Assembly: GCA_049604415.1 (NCBI GenBank)
Contig: JBMYTN010000014.1
Location: 27,727 to 91,726 of the forward strand
Length of the DNA: 64,000 nt
From: JBMYTN01 sp049604415
GTDB taxonomy: Bacteria; Pseudomonadota; Alphaproteobacteria; Rhodospirillales; Rhodospirillaceae
Reading direction: 5' to 3'
Shown: positions 8,578-16,909 of the stretch, piece after piece
Position numbering within the stretch: position 1 is the first letter of the stretch
Layout of the letters: the number at the start of each line of letters is the position of its first letter
Program-made: the position numbers and the translations under genes
Notes under the pieces: model-generated
What the model saw: the letters and a program-made list of their open reading frames with translations, nothing else
Told to the model about the DNA's origin: nothing
The model's database searches: none

Positions 8578-9390
8578 ATGACCGCAACCATTGTTGGCCC
8601 CGGCGGCGCCCGCACCATTGTGATCGGCAACCAAAAAGGCGGCTCAGGGAAATCCACCATTGCCACCCATTTGATCGTTGGCTTGGCCCGAACCGGCTTG
8701 CGCATTGGCTCGGTGGATTTGGATGGCGCCCAGGGCACGCTGACCCGCTATCTGGAAAACCGCGCGTCCTTCGCCAGCAAGCGGGATTTGGCCCTGCCAA
8801 CCTCTGATCATGTCAAGCTGGTGCCTTCGGGCGACGACATGCGCGATCGGCGCGAGCTGGAACAATGCCTGGAGGCTTTCCGCGATCAGGTCGATGTGGT
8901 GGTGATTGACACCCCCGGGGCGGACACCCCAACGGCCCGGGTTGCCCATGGCGAGGCGGATATTCTGATCACGCCGCTCAATGACAGCTTTATTGATTTG
9001 GATGTCATCGCCCGCATCGATGGCGAGACCATGGCCGTGGTCGGTCCCAGCACCTATGCCGCCCGGGTGTGGGAGGCCAAGCAGGCGAAGGCCAAGCGCG
9101 ATGGGGTCAGCATGAAATGGATCTTGCTGCGCAACCGTTTGTCCCATCTTGATGCCCGCAACAAGCGGGATATGGAAGAAAGCCTTGATGAGCTTTCCAA
9201 ACGGCTCGGCTTTCGCATCATCCCCGGCCTTGGGGAGCGGGTGATTTACCGCGAACTGTTCCTCAATGGCTTGACCCTGATTGATCTGCGCGATGGCGAT
9301 GACGAGATGGGCATGAAAACTTCGCATATCGCTGCCCGCCGAGAACTGCGCGAACTGATGGATGCCATTGGTCTAAAGGTGGTGGCCTGA
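8578..9390 (+). CDS. mipZ: Division-plane positioning ATPase MipZ
   Basis: This 270-residue ParA-superfamily ATPase has the deviant Walker A motif KGGSGKST at residues 20-27, the VDLDGAQGTL switch region, and VVVIDTPGADTP as Walker B. The MipZ-specific middle (NDSFIDLDVIARIDGE) and tail (RNRLSHLDARNKRDMEESL, PGLGERVIYRELFLNGLTLIDL) are present. In Caulobacter, MipZ binds the ParB-origin complex, forms bipolar gradients and blocks FtsZ assembly away from midcell. Length matches the family. It starts 53 bases after the molybdopterin gene and is followed closely by two genes on the same strand (VWA-like and DnaJ-domain), forming a probable transcription unit. Confidence 0.92.
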   Translation: MTATIVGPGGARTIVIGNQKGGSGKSTIATHLIVGLARTGLRIGSVDLDGAQGTLTRYLENRASFASKRDLALPTSDHVKLVPSGDDMRDRRELEQCLEAFRDQVDVVVIDTPGADTPTARVAHGEADILITPLNDSFIDLDVIARIDGETMAVVGPSTYAARVWEAKQAKAKRDGVSMKWILLRNRLSHLDARNKRDMEESLDELSKRLGFRIIPGLGERVIYRELFLNGLTLIDLRDGDDEMGMKTSHIAARRELRELMDAIGLKVVA

Positions 9391-9442
9391 CCTCGCGACG
9401 CCTACATAAGAGAGGGAAGGCGAAGCAACAAAGGTGCGCTCC

Positions 9443-10222
9443 ATGGCGTCGGGTAAAAACCTCTCTGGCGGCAAATCCGTCCCGCAGGATCTGGCGGGGG
9501 ATGTAGATCGTTTCTTGCAACAGGTGGCATCGGCACCGCTGCCCGCTGTGCTCGAAGATCCGGAACCCGCCGGAAGGCTGATTTTCTCCCTGGATGCCAC
9601 CGGCAGCCGCCAGGCGACCTGGGACCTTGCGGTTTCCATTCAGGCCGAGATGTTTAAAGAAGCCGATGCAGTCGGCGGCCTTGATGTCCAACTGGTGTAT
9701 TACCGGGGCATTATGGACTACAAGTTCAGCCCTTGGGAGCGCCGAGCAGAAGCTTTGGCCAAGCGGATGATGGCGGTGCGCTGCCAACCTGGTCGGACCC
9801 AGATTGGCCGGATCTTGTCCCACGCCATTCGCGAAAGCCGACAAAACAAAGTCAATGCGGTGGTGTTTGTCGGCGATTGCTGCGAGGAATCAGAGAAAGA
9901 CCTCTATCGCATGGCCGGGCAATTGGGCCTTTTGGGCACGCCTTTGTTCTTGTTCCATGAGGGCGATGATGATCATGCCGCAGGCGTGTTCGGCCATATT
10001 GCCAAAATTACGGGCGGTGCGGCATTGCCCTTTAACGCCCGCAGTGCCCGGGAATTGCGGGATTTGCTGCGGGCCGTGGCGGTCTTCGCCACCGGCGGCG
10101 GTGATGCTCTGCTGAAATTTGCCCAGCGCACGGGCGGGGCGGCCAAGCTGCTGGAATACCGCATGGGTGGAAGCCCAGAGGGCAGCCGTCGCGCGAAACC
10201 GGCCGGGGAGAGTGGCTGGTGA
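9443..10222 (+). CDS. VWA-like domain protein in the mipZ unit
   Basis: The product has about 259 residues and no signal peptide. After a polar N-terminus it has a Rossmann-like beta-alpha region resembling von Willebrand factor A domains. FSLDATGSRQATWD looks like a MIDAS variant (D-x-T-x-S), VQLVYYRGI follows, and NAVVFVGDCCEE and GTPLFLFHEGDDD form the later strands. Possible metal-dependent adhesion or scaffold function is inference. ATG 9443 is preferred over GTG 9434 because AAGG at 9431 sets normal spacing. The last codons overlap the GTG start of the DnaJ-domain gene by four bases, so the pair is translationally coupled. The role next to mipZ is unknown. Confidence 0.65.
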   Translation: MASGKNLSGGKSVPQDLAGDVDRFLQQVASAPLPAVLEDPEPAGRLIFSLDATGSRQATWDLAVSIQAEMFKEADAVGGLDVQLVYYRGIMDYKFSPWERRAEALAKRMMAVRCQPGRTQIGRILSHAIRESRQNKVNAVVFVGDCCEESEKDLYRMAGQLGLLGTPLFLFHEGDDDHAAGVFGHIAKITGGAALPFNARSARELRDLLRAVAVFATGGGDALLKFAQRTGGAAKLLEYRMGGSPEGSRRAKPAGESGW

Positions 10223-11079
10223 TTGGCTTTGTTTTATTAGGCCTGTGCCTGTTTGTTGGCTTCCTGCTGCTCAGCCGTTGGTTTGTCAATTCTGAACCAA
10301 AGCAGATCCTAAGCACACTAAAATGGATCGCGATTGCCACATTGGGCGGTGCCGTCATTTTTATGTTGGTCACCGGGCGCTTGGGCTGGGCCTTCGCCGG
10401 GATCGCTGGCCTGTTTATGATCATCTTTAAGGCACTCGGCCTGTTGGGCTGGCCCTTCGTGTTGAAAACCCTTTTCAACCGACTGTCGGGCTCTGGTGGG
10501 TCTGCCGCTGGTTTTGGCGGCGGAGCAGGTCCGACTGGTCCCACAACCGGCGGCGCTGCTGCCGGTGGAAGTTCCACGGTGGAGACCCCGTTTTTGCGCA
10601 TGGAGCTAAATCTCGGCAGCGGCGGTATGAGAGGCACTGTCCTGAAAGGTCTCTATACCGGTCGGGATCTGGACGATCTGGAGCCGGAAGAAATGAGTGG
10701 CCTGATCCATGCTATCGGTGGGGATCGGGATTCCCTCCGGCTGTTGGAATCCTGGCTGGACCGGGAGCGGCCCAATTGGCGCGAGGTGATCCGGCGCGCT
10801 GAAGGGCGCGATGGCCCTCAGCAGGAGAGCGAAACAGGGACCGCTGACCAAGCCAGCGGGGCTCAGCGCCGCAGTCGTAATACCCAGCCGATGACCGCTG
10901 AGCAAGCACGCTCCATCCTCGGCTTAAGCGAGCAGGATGCCCAGAACCCCGATGCCATTAAGGCAGCCCATCGCCAATTGATGGGCATGATGCATCCGGA
11001 TCGCGGCGGGTCTGATTTCCTGGCTGCCCAGATCAATCAAGCCCGAGGACTGCTGTTGGACCTGCTGCAGGGGTCTTAG
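10219..11079 (+). CDS. Membrane-anchored protein with C-terminal J-domain
   Basis: This 286-residue protein begins with two or three hydrophobic segments (IGFVLLGLCLFVGFLLLSRW; IAIATLGGAVIFMLVTG; FAGIAGLFMIIFKALGLLGW). A Gly/Ser/Pro-rich linker follows, then a middle helical region (LYTGRDLDDLEPEEMSGLI), and a C-terminal J-domain with the HPD tripeptide in MMHPDRGGSDFLAAQINQARGLLL. J-domains stimulate DnaK ATPase, so this is likely a membrane-tethered DnaK recruiter facing the cytoplasm. The order (membrane part first, J-domain last) resembles Tim14/Pam18-type and DjlA-like anchors. It starts with GTG overlapping the previous stop. Membership of the mipZ unit is by spacing. Confidence 0.75.
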   Translation: MIGFVLLGLCLFVGFLLLSRWFVNSEPKQILSTLKWIAIATLGGAVIFMLVTGRLGWAFAGIAGLFMIIFKALGLLGWPFVLKTLFNRLSGSGGSAAGFGGGAGPTGPTTGGAAAGGSSTVETPFLRMELNLGSGGMRGTVLKGLYTGRDLDDLEPEEMSGLIHAIGGDRDSLRLLESWLDRERPNWREVIRRAEGRDGPQQESETGTADQASGAQRRSRNTQPMTAEQARSILGLSEQDAQNPDAIKAAHRQLMGMMHPDRGGSDFLAAQINQARGLLLDLLQGS

Positions 11080-11246
11080 CTCCTGATGGTCCATTTACGG
11101 ATTTCTGCGCCATTGTTTTATCTGGTTTACGCTGCATAGCCGCTCTGAGCAAAACACAGACCGTTCCTGCGGTGATGGTCTTGTCAGGGGCTCCCGCCCA
11201 TGGCACAACCGCCCCGTCATTAGCTGAGCCTGGAAGCACAGGGAGG

Positions 11247-12131
11247 ATGTCCGTGACAGCCAGAGTTCGTAAGGCCGTGTTTCCCGTGGCGGGCATGGGG
11301 ACCCGCTTCCTACCCGCCACAAAGACCATGGCAAAAGAAATGCTGCCGGTCGTGGACAAACCTCTGATCCAATATGCTGTCGAAGAAGCTGCCGAAGCGG
11401 GGATTGAGCATTTCATCTTTGTCACCGGGCGGGGCAAATCGGTTCTGATGGACCATTTTGATCATATGCCCGAGCTGGAAGCTTTGCTCAAAGAGCGGGG
11501 CAAGACCGATATTCTCGACACTTTATTGGGCTCCATGCCCGATCCCGGAGCGCTCTTCGCCACCCGGCAGCAACAGCCCTTGGGCCTGGGCCATGCGGTT
11601 TGGTGTGCACGGGCCTTTGTCGGCGACGAGCCCTTTGCCGTATTGCTGCCGGATGATCTGGTGATGTCGCAGCAGCCCTGTATCGGGCAGTTGATTGATG
11701 CCCATGCCAAGGTCGGCGGCAATGTGGTTGCTGTGGAAGATGTGCCGAAAAGCCGGACCAGCAGCTATGGCATTTTGGACGTCTCCGCCGAAGATGGCCC
11801 CTTGGCCCGCGCCCAGGGTCTGGTGGAAAAGCCTGCTCCGGAAAAGGCTCCCTCCACTTTGGCTATTATTGGACGCTATGTGTTGGATCCCGGCGTGTTT
11901 GATCCGCTGTCCGCAAAGCAAAAAGGGGCCGGGGGCGAAATTCAGCTGACCGATGCGCTCAACGCCATGATTGCCGAGACTCCCTTCCACGGCTTGCGCT
12001 ATGACGGGACCCGGTTTGACTGTGGCGACAAAGTTGGCTTCCTGCATGCCAATGTGGCCTTTGCCCTGAAGCGTCCGGATATGGGTCCGGCGGTGGCGGA
12101 GATGGTCAAGGGGATGGCCAAGGATTTATAA
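11247..12131 (+). CDS. galU: UTP-glucose-1-phosphate uridylyltransferase GalU
   Basis: GalU makes UDP-glucose from UTP and glucose-1-phosphate for envelope and exopolysaccharide synthesis. The N-terminal nucleotidyltransferase signature VFPVAGMGTRFLPATKTMAKEMLPVVDKPLIQY is intact, followed by FVTGRGKSVLMDHFD, PLGLGHAVWCAR, FAVLLPDDL and the GEIQLTDAL segment. Length (about 295 aa) is normal. Two starts are possible: ATG at 11247 or GTG at 11253. GGAGG ends at 11246, so the GTG has the better spacing. It is followed by ugd and a phosphohexomutase on the same strand, a nucleotide-sugar cluster. Confidence 0.93.
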   Translation: MSVTARVRKAVFPVAGMGTRFLPATKTMAKEMLPVVDKPLIQYAVEEAAEAGIEHFIFVTGRGKSVLMDHFDHMPELEALLKERGKTDILDTLLGSMPDPGALFATRQQQPLGLGHAVWCARAFVGDEPFAVLLPDDLVMSQQPCIGQLIDAHAKVGGNVVAVEDVPKSRTSSYGILDVSAEDGPLARAQGLVEKPAPEKAPSTLAIIGRYVLDPGVFDPLSAKQKGAGGEIQLTDALNAMIAETPFHGLRYDGTRFDCGDKVGFLHANVAFALKRPDMGPAVAEMVKGMAKDL

Positions 12132-12133
12132 GT

Positions 12134-12158
12134 CCAAAGCACCTGTTCAGGGCTTTGG
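12134..12158 (+). other. Hairpin between galU and ugd
   Basis: CCAAAGC and GCTTTGG form a 7-bp stem around an 11-base loop just after the galU stop. No U-tract follows, so it is not a canonical terminator; it could stabilise the upstream mRNA or attenuate read-through into ugd. Confidence 0.35.
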
Positions 12159-12219
12159 CGAATAGGATTATGGCTGACCTTGGTTAAGGGGTTCAGTTGG
12201 ATGATCGGGGGACTTCCAT

Positions 12220-13536
12220 ATGCGTATCGCAATGATTGGAACCGGCTATGTGGGCCTGGTGTCCGGTGCCTGCTTTTCTGAATTTGGCGTCGAGGTTGTC
12301 TGCGTCGATAAGGACGAAGCCAAAATCACCGGGCTGAAGGAACACGGCAAGATCCCGATCTTTGAGCCGGGTCTGGATAACCTGGTGTCCAGCAATGCCG
12401 CAGCCGGGCGGCTGTCCTTCACCACGAATTTGGCGGAGGCGATGGACGGTGCCAAAGCGGTGTTTATCGCCGTGGGGACGCCGAGCCGACGCGGTGATGG
12501 TCATGCGGATTTGAGTTACGTCTACGCCGCAGCGCGCGAGATTGCGCAAAACATGACCGGTTATACGGTGGTCGTGACCAAATCCACGGTGCCGGTGGGA
12601 ACCGGGCGCGAGGTGGCGCGGATCATTAAGGAAGAACGCCCTGACGCGGATTTCGATGTGGTCTCCAATCCCGAGTTTCTGCGCGAAGGTTCAGCGATCA
12701 ATGATTTCATGCGCCCGGACCGGGTGGTGATCGGGGCTGAAACGGACCGGGCCCAAGCGGTTATGCGCGAGCTCTACCGTGTGCTCTATTTGATCGAAAC
12801 CCCGATCCTGTTCACCAGCTTGGAAACATCCGAGCTGATCAAATATGCCGCCAACACCTTCTTGGCGACCAAGATCACCTTCATCAACGAGATCGCCGAT
12901 CTGTGTGAAAAGGTGAATGCGGATGTGCATGACGTTGCCAAGGGCATCGGTTTGGATGGTCGGATTGGTAAAAAGTTTCTGCATCCCGGCCCAGGCTATG
13001 GCGGCTCCTGCTTCCCGAAGGACACCTTGGCGCTGGTGAAAACCGCCCAAGATTATGAAGCCCCCCTGCGGATTGTCGAAACCGTCGTCGACATCAATGA
13101 TAAGCGCAAAGTCGACATGGGACGCCGCATCGTCGATTTCCTCGGCGGCTCGGTCCAGGGCAAGACCCTGGCCATTCTGGGTTTGACCTTCAAACCCAAC
13201 ACCGACGACATGCGCGACAGCCCCAGCCTGGCGATTGTGCCTTATCTGGTGGCGGCGGGGGCGACCTTGCGGGCCTTCGATCCGGAAGGCATGGAGGAAG
13301 CCAAAGAGCTGCTCTCGGGCATCACCTATGTCGATGGGGCCTATGAGGCCATGGAAGGGGCTGATGCTGCGGTGATCTTGACGGAATGGAACGAGTTCCG
13401 TGCGCTGAATTTGGATCGGGTCAAGGGTCTGCTCTCCAGCCCGACCCTGATCGATTTGCGCAATGTGTATGATCCGGAGTCCATGGAGGCCAAAGGCTTC
13501 CGCTATCTATGTATTGGCCGCCGGGCGGTGGGTTAA
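12220..13536 (+). CDS. ugd: UDP-glucose 6-dehydrogenase
   Basis: This enzyme oxidises UDP-glucose to UDP-glucuronate with two NAD+. The N-terminal NAD-binding motif GTGYVGLVSGACF, the GTPSRRGDGHADLSYV and VVTKSTVPVGTG blocks, and SNPEFLREGSAI are present. The catalytic cysteine lies at residue 264 in GPGYGGSCFPKD. The C-terminal UDP-binding domain has LTFKPNTDDMRDSPSL. The 438-residue length is standard. It uses the product of the upstream galU, so the pair gives UDP-glucuronate for capsule, exopolysaccharide or LPS. A strong terminator follows. Confidence 0.95.
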   Translation: MRIAMIGTGYVGLVSGACFSEFGVEVVCVDKDEAKITGLKEHGKIPIFEPGLDNLVSSNAAAGRLSFTTNLAEAMDGAKAVFIAVGTPSRRGDGHADLSYVYAAAREIAQNMTGYTVVVTKSTVPVGTGREVARIIKEERPDADFDVVSNPEFLREGSAINDFMRPDRVVIGAETDRAQAVMRELYRVLYLIETPILFTSLETSELIKYAANTFLATKITFINEIADLCEKVNADVHDVAKGIGLDGRIGKKFLHPGPGYGGSCFPKDTLALVKTAQDYEAPLRIVETVVDINDKRKVDMGRRIVDFLGGSVQGKTLAILGLTFKPNTDDMRDSPSLAIVPYLVAAGATLRAFDPEGMEEAKELLSGITYVDGAYEAMEGADAAVILTEWNEFRALNLDRVKGLLSSPTLIDLRNVYDPESMEAKGFRYLCIGRRAVG

Positions 13537-13541
13537 GGATT

Positions 13542-13574
13542 GGGCGGGGCGCTGCGGTGACCCGCCCTTTTTTT
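13542..13574 (+). terminator. Intrinsic terminator after ugd
   Basis: GGGCGGG pairs with CCCGCCC around a 12-base loop and is followed by seven T residues. It separates galU-ugd from the phosphohexomutase gene. Confidence 0.85.
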
Positions 13575-13626
13575 GCCAACGCCGGTTCTGTGCCAACCAT
13601 CCTGACACCCCCTGTTTGAGGAGAAG

Positions 13627-15036
13627 ATGACTGTGACCGCTCCCGCCACACCTGCTGCCCATGCGTTCCACCACACGGTACTGCGGGCCTATGACATTCG
13701 CGGCATTGTCGGGGAAACCTTAAGCGAAGCAGATGCCCGCGCCATTGGCTGGGCCTATGGCACCATGGTAAAGCGCGGCGGGGGCACATCGGTCTGTGTC
13801 GGCCGCGATGGTCGGGTCAGCTCGCCGTCCCTGGAAGCCGCGCTGAGCGAAGGCCTCGCCGCCACCGGTCTGGAAGTCCGGCGCATTGGCGAGGGGCCGA
13901 CACCGATGCTGTATTTCGCCACCAAGCACACCAAAGCCTCCGCAGGGATCCAGGTCACTGGCTCTCACAACCCGCCGACCCATAACGGCTTTAAGATGAT
14001 GTTGGCGGAGCGGCCCTTCTTTGGTGAAGACATCCAGGCCCTGGGCAAACTGGCTGCCGCCGGAGATTATGATTTGGGTGAAGGGTCCGTGGTCGAACTG
14101 CCCATGGAAGAGGCCTATCTGGAGACGCTGGTCTCTGCCTATGATGGGGCTGCCGAAGCGCCGATCACCGTGGCCTGGGATGCGGGCAATGGTGCGGCTG
14201 GCCCAATGATGCGGCGTCTGTCAGAGCGCCTGCCCGGCACGCATATCCTGTTGTTTGACGAGGTTGACGGGACCTTCCCGAACCACCACCCGGATCCCAC
14301 CGAACCGGAAAATCTGGAAGATATTCGCCAGGCAGTGGCCGACAACAAAGCCCATTTGGGCATTGCCTTTGATGGCGATGGCGACCGTATCGGCGTGATT
14401 GATGGGGCCGGGAAAGTCCTCTGGGGTGATCAGATTCTGATGCTTTTGGCCAGGGAGGTGATCGCAGCCTATCCCGGGGCAACCATCATCGCCGATGTGA
14501 AGGCTTCTGGCGCCTTGTTTGCCGAGATCGAGCGTCTTGGTGGCACACCGTTGATGTGGAAAACCGGACATTCCCTGATCAAGAGCAAAATGGCTGAGGT
14601 CAAAGCACCCCTGGCCGGGGAAATGAGCGGCCATATCTTTTTTGCCGACCGCTATTACGGCTTTGACGATGCGCTCTATGCAGCGGTGCGGTTTATCTCC
14701 TTGGTCACCCGGCTGAAGGATATGGATCTTGCCGGGGAGCATGCGGCTCTGCCGAGTTTTGTGAACACCCCGGAGCTGCGGTTCGATTGCCCCGATGAAC
14801 GCAAATTTGCTGTGATCGAAGAGGTCGAAGCCCGTTTGCAACAGGCAGGCGCCGATGTGGTCGCGGTGGATGGTGTGCGGGTCAACACCCCGGAAGGGTG
14901 GTGGTTGCTGCGGGCCTCCAACACCCAGGCGGTCCTAGTGGCTCGCGCCGAGGCGGACAATGCCGAAAACCTTGCCGTGCTGAAGCAAGCCCTGGCAGCG
15001 CAATTGGAAGCCTCCGGGCTCGCGCTTCCCGACTAA
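13627..15036 (+). CDS. algC: Phosphomannomutase / phosphoglucomutase (AlgC/ManB type)
   Basis: This 469-residue alpha-D-phosphohexomutase interconverts hexose 6- and 1-phosphates. The domain 1 phosphoserine is Ser113 in VTGSHNPPTHNGFK. The metal-binding loop is DGDGDRIGV, the sugar-binding loop is GEMSGHIFF, and the phosphate-binding loop near the end is RASNTQAVLVARAE. The substrate-binding start AYDIRGIVGETL is characteristic of AlgC-like enzymes with dual mannose/glucose specificity. It provides glucose-1-phosphate to GalU and mannose-1-phosphate for GDP-mannose. AGGAG lies six bases before the ATG at 13627. A perfect terminator follows, shared with the convergent DD-carboxypeptidase gene. 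Confidence 0.9.
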   Translation: MTVTAPATPAAHAFHHTVLRAYDIRGIVGETLSEADARAIGWAYGTMVKRGGGTSVCVGRDGRVSSPSLEAALSEGLAATGLEVRRIGEGPTPMLYFATKHTKASAGIQVTGSHNPPTHNGFKMMLAERPFFGEDIQALGKLAAAGDYDLGEGSVVELPMEEAYLETLVSAYDGAAEAPITVAWDAGNGAAGPMMRRLSERLPGTHILLFDEVDGTFPNHHPDPTEPENLEDIRQAVADNKAHLGIAFDGDGDRIGVIDGAGKVLWGDQILMLLAREVIAAYPGATIIADVKASGALFAEIERLGGTPLMWKTGHSLIKSKMAEVKAPLAGEMSGHIFFADRYYGFDDALYAAVRFISLVTRLKDMDLAGEHAALPSFVNTPELRFDCPDERKFAVIEEVEARLQQAGADVVAVDGVRVNTPEGWWLLRASNTQAVLVARAEADNAENLAVLKQALAAQLEASGLALPD

Positions 15037-15054
15037 TCACGCCATGCGGCAAAA

Positions 15055-15095
15055 GAAAACCCCCGCGCATTGGCCGATGCGCGGGGGTTTTTTGT
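15055..15095. terminator. Bidirectional terminator between algC-like gene and DD-carboxypeptidase
   Basis: ACCCCCGCGCAT and ATGCGCGGGGGT form a perfect 12-bp stem with a 6-base loop. It has A-rich sequence on the left and a T6 tract on the right, so it can end transcription from both convergent genes. Confidence 0.92.
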
Positions 15096-15119
15096 TTGTG
15101 GAATGAGGAAGGCGTTGCC

Positions 15120-16607
15120 CTATCGCTGGGCGACAACCGCCTGAGAGGGCGACAGGACCAAGCAACCATTGCGCCCCAAACCCAGGGCCCGACAGGTGTC
15201 TTTGGCGGCGACTTGGTTGGCCAGGCCAAACAAGCGTGCGCGATACAGCATTTTGCCAGAGCTGGTCGGCCCACCGGTCACCACCGCTTCCACGGGGTGC
15301 ACATCTTCGCGGCTATTGAGCCGGGTTGCAGCGTTTTGAGCTGCAGCGCGGGCTGTTGCTTCGCTGGCAAAGGCACCCACTTGGATGCCCCAAGTCCGGA
15401 ACCGAGGCGTGCTCGCGACCTCTGGCGTGCCTTGCTTCATGGTCGGGACCGTTGCCGAAGGTACAACGGGGCTGCGCACCGTCGGCGCCGCCGTGACCGG
15501 AGCAGGGGTCTGCCCGAGCCTGGCGGACAATTCCATCGGCGTCCGACCCGGCTTGTATGCTGGCGGCAGGGGCGCATCGGGCGCGCTGCCATATTCCGTC
15601 GGCTCAAACACGCGGGCGGGCTGCGTGGTCAGAGGCGTGGGTTGAGTGCTTACACCTGCAAATTCAGAGGGTTTGTCCAGCGGAATTGGCGGCGGCACAT
15701 TGGACGCAACGGCAAGCTGGGCAAACCCCCGATCCAACAGATCCATCATATGCTTGTCGCGGGACTTGGCGGTCCGCCCGCCAAACACCACGGCCACAAG
15801 GCGCTGGCCATTGCGGCTGGCCGAAGAGGCCAGATTGAAGCCAGAGGCGCGGATATAGCCGGTTTTCAGGCCATCGGCGCCGCGATATTGCTTCAGAACC
15901 CGGTTGTGGGTGGTGATGGTGCGATTGCCAAAGCGGAAGCTGGTGGTTTTGAAATAGTCATAATAATGCGGAAAATGCTTTTGCAGGGCCATGCTGAGGA
16001 TGGCCATGTCCCGGGCGGTCGACATTTGCTTGCGATTGGGCAGACCGGAAGCATTGCGGAAGGTGGTCCGGGTCATGCCCAGGGATTTGGCCTTTTTTGT
16101 CATCATCTGGGCGAATTTGGCTTCGGTGCCACCCAGGGCCTCGGCCACGACCACCGCCACATCATTGGCGGACTTGGTCACCAGCGACTTGATGGCATGC
16201 TCGACCAGCAAACCGGTGCCCGCCCGCAAACCCAGCTTGGACGGCGGCTGTTTGGCGGCATTGGAAGACACCTTCAAGCGGGCATCGCGCTTGACGCGGC
16301 CCTGGTCGATGGCCTCGAACAACATGTACAAGGTCATCATCTTGGTCAAAGACGCCGGATATTTGCGGGTGTCTGCATTGCGGGCATGCAGGACTTTTCC
16401 GGTCCGGGCATCAACCACAATCGAGGCATAGCGGGCCTCAGCCTGGCTCGGCAGGGCAATCGACACCAGGCCCAGAATCAAAAGAGCCGCAGAGATGCGG
16501 CCCAGCAGCGTGGCGCGGGGGAGGGATCGGACGCGGGCGGCTTTAATCCCATCGGTTTTGACGGAAGCAATCGGGGATAGGGTCCGCGCGGTGGAAGCAC
16601 ATGCCAT
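15120..16607 (-). CDS. dacF: D-alanyl-D-alanine carboxypeptidase (S11 family) with C-terminal SPOR domain
   Basis: This periplasmic penicillin-binding protein trims the terminal D-Ala of peptidoglycan stem peptides. The catalytic motifs are complete: S86-x-x-K89 (SLTK), S146-A-N148 and K248-T-G250. A hydrophobic signal segment ends at about residue 57, before EARYASIVVDARTGKVLHARN. A Pro/Thr-rich linker (about 290-400) leads to a SPOR domain (WGIQVGAFASEATARAAAQ to LVLSPSQ), which binds denuded septal glycan and localises proteins to the division site. The PBP-SPOR arrangement is common in alphaproteobacteria. The upstream region carries a CtrA-type box about 100 bases from the start, consistent with cell-cycle control. 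Confidence 0.9.
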   Translation of the reverse strand: MACASTARTLSPIASVKTDGIKAARVRSLPRATLLGRISAALLILGLVSIALPSQAEARYASIVVDARTGKVLHARNADTRKYPASLTKMMTLYMLFEAIDQGRVKRDARLKVSSNAAKQPPSKLGLRAGTGLLVEHAIKSLVTKSANDVAVVVAEALGGTEAKFAQMMTKKAKSLGMTRTTFRNASGLPNRKQMSTARDMAILSMALQKHFPHYYDYFKTTSFRFGNRTITTHNRVLKQYRGADGLKTGYIRASGFNLASSASRNGQRLVAVVFGGRTAKSRDKHMMDLLDRGFAQLAVASNVPPPIPLDKPSEFAGVSTQPTPLTTQPARVFEPTEYGSAPDAPLPPAYKPGRTPMELSARLGQTPAPVTAAPTVRSPVVPSATVPTMKQGTPEVASTPRFRTWGIQVGAFASEATARAAAQNAATRLNSREDVHPVEAVVTGGPTSSGKMLYRARLFGLANQVAAKDTCRALGLGRNGCLVLSPSQAVVAQR

Positions 16608-16707
16608 AACAGCCGGTCTCCATGGGTGACTTCAATTGTGTCGAGAATACGCAAGTTGCGAGTCGCTGTCTATCGGAGATCGTCGTCTAAAGTTGATTTT
16701 TTCAATT

Positions 16708-16726
16708 GGTTAAGATGGTTTTAACC
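16708..16726. promoter_or_regulatory. CtrA-type binding site (TTAA-N7-TTAAC), palindromic
   Basis: GGTTAA, seven bases, TTAACC. Read on either strand it gives TTAA-N7-TTAAC, the full consensus of the alphaproteobacterial cell-cycle regulator CtrA. It lies in the 302-base gap between the divergent DD-carboxypeptidase (start 16607) and lipoprotein (start 16910) genes, about 100 bases from the former. The rest of that gap is AT-rich and holds no other gene. Confidence 0.6.
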
Positions 16727-16909
16727 TTTTGCTGACCTCAGAAAGAAGAAAAATTCACGAAAGTCAAAAAAAGATCAATGTCAAGACTGAAAATTGGTTT
16801 CAAAACGGTGATTTCTGATCCAACCCGGACCATGTTGTCGCATAGCATCACAGGGTTGTGCAAGGTCGTGAAGATCATCGGTATGGCGCGGGACAAGCAG
16901 GGGAAAAAC

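Noticed and set aside
14898..16580. Long plus-strand open frame antisense to the DD-carboxypeptidase gene
   Set aside because: It has no family motif, is rich in Gly/Arg/His and covers a clear minus-strand gene; it is a codon-bias shadow. The same applies to 6644-7855, 20102-21046 and 30783-32318.
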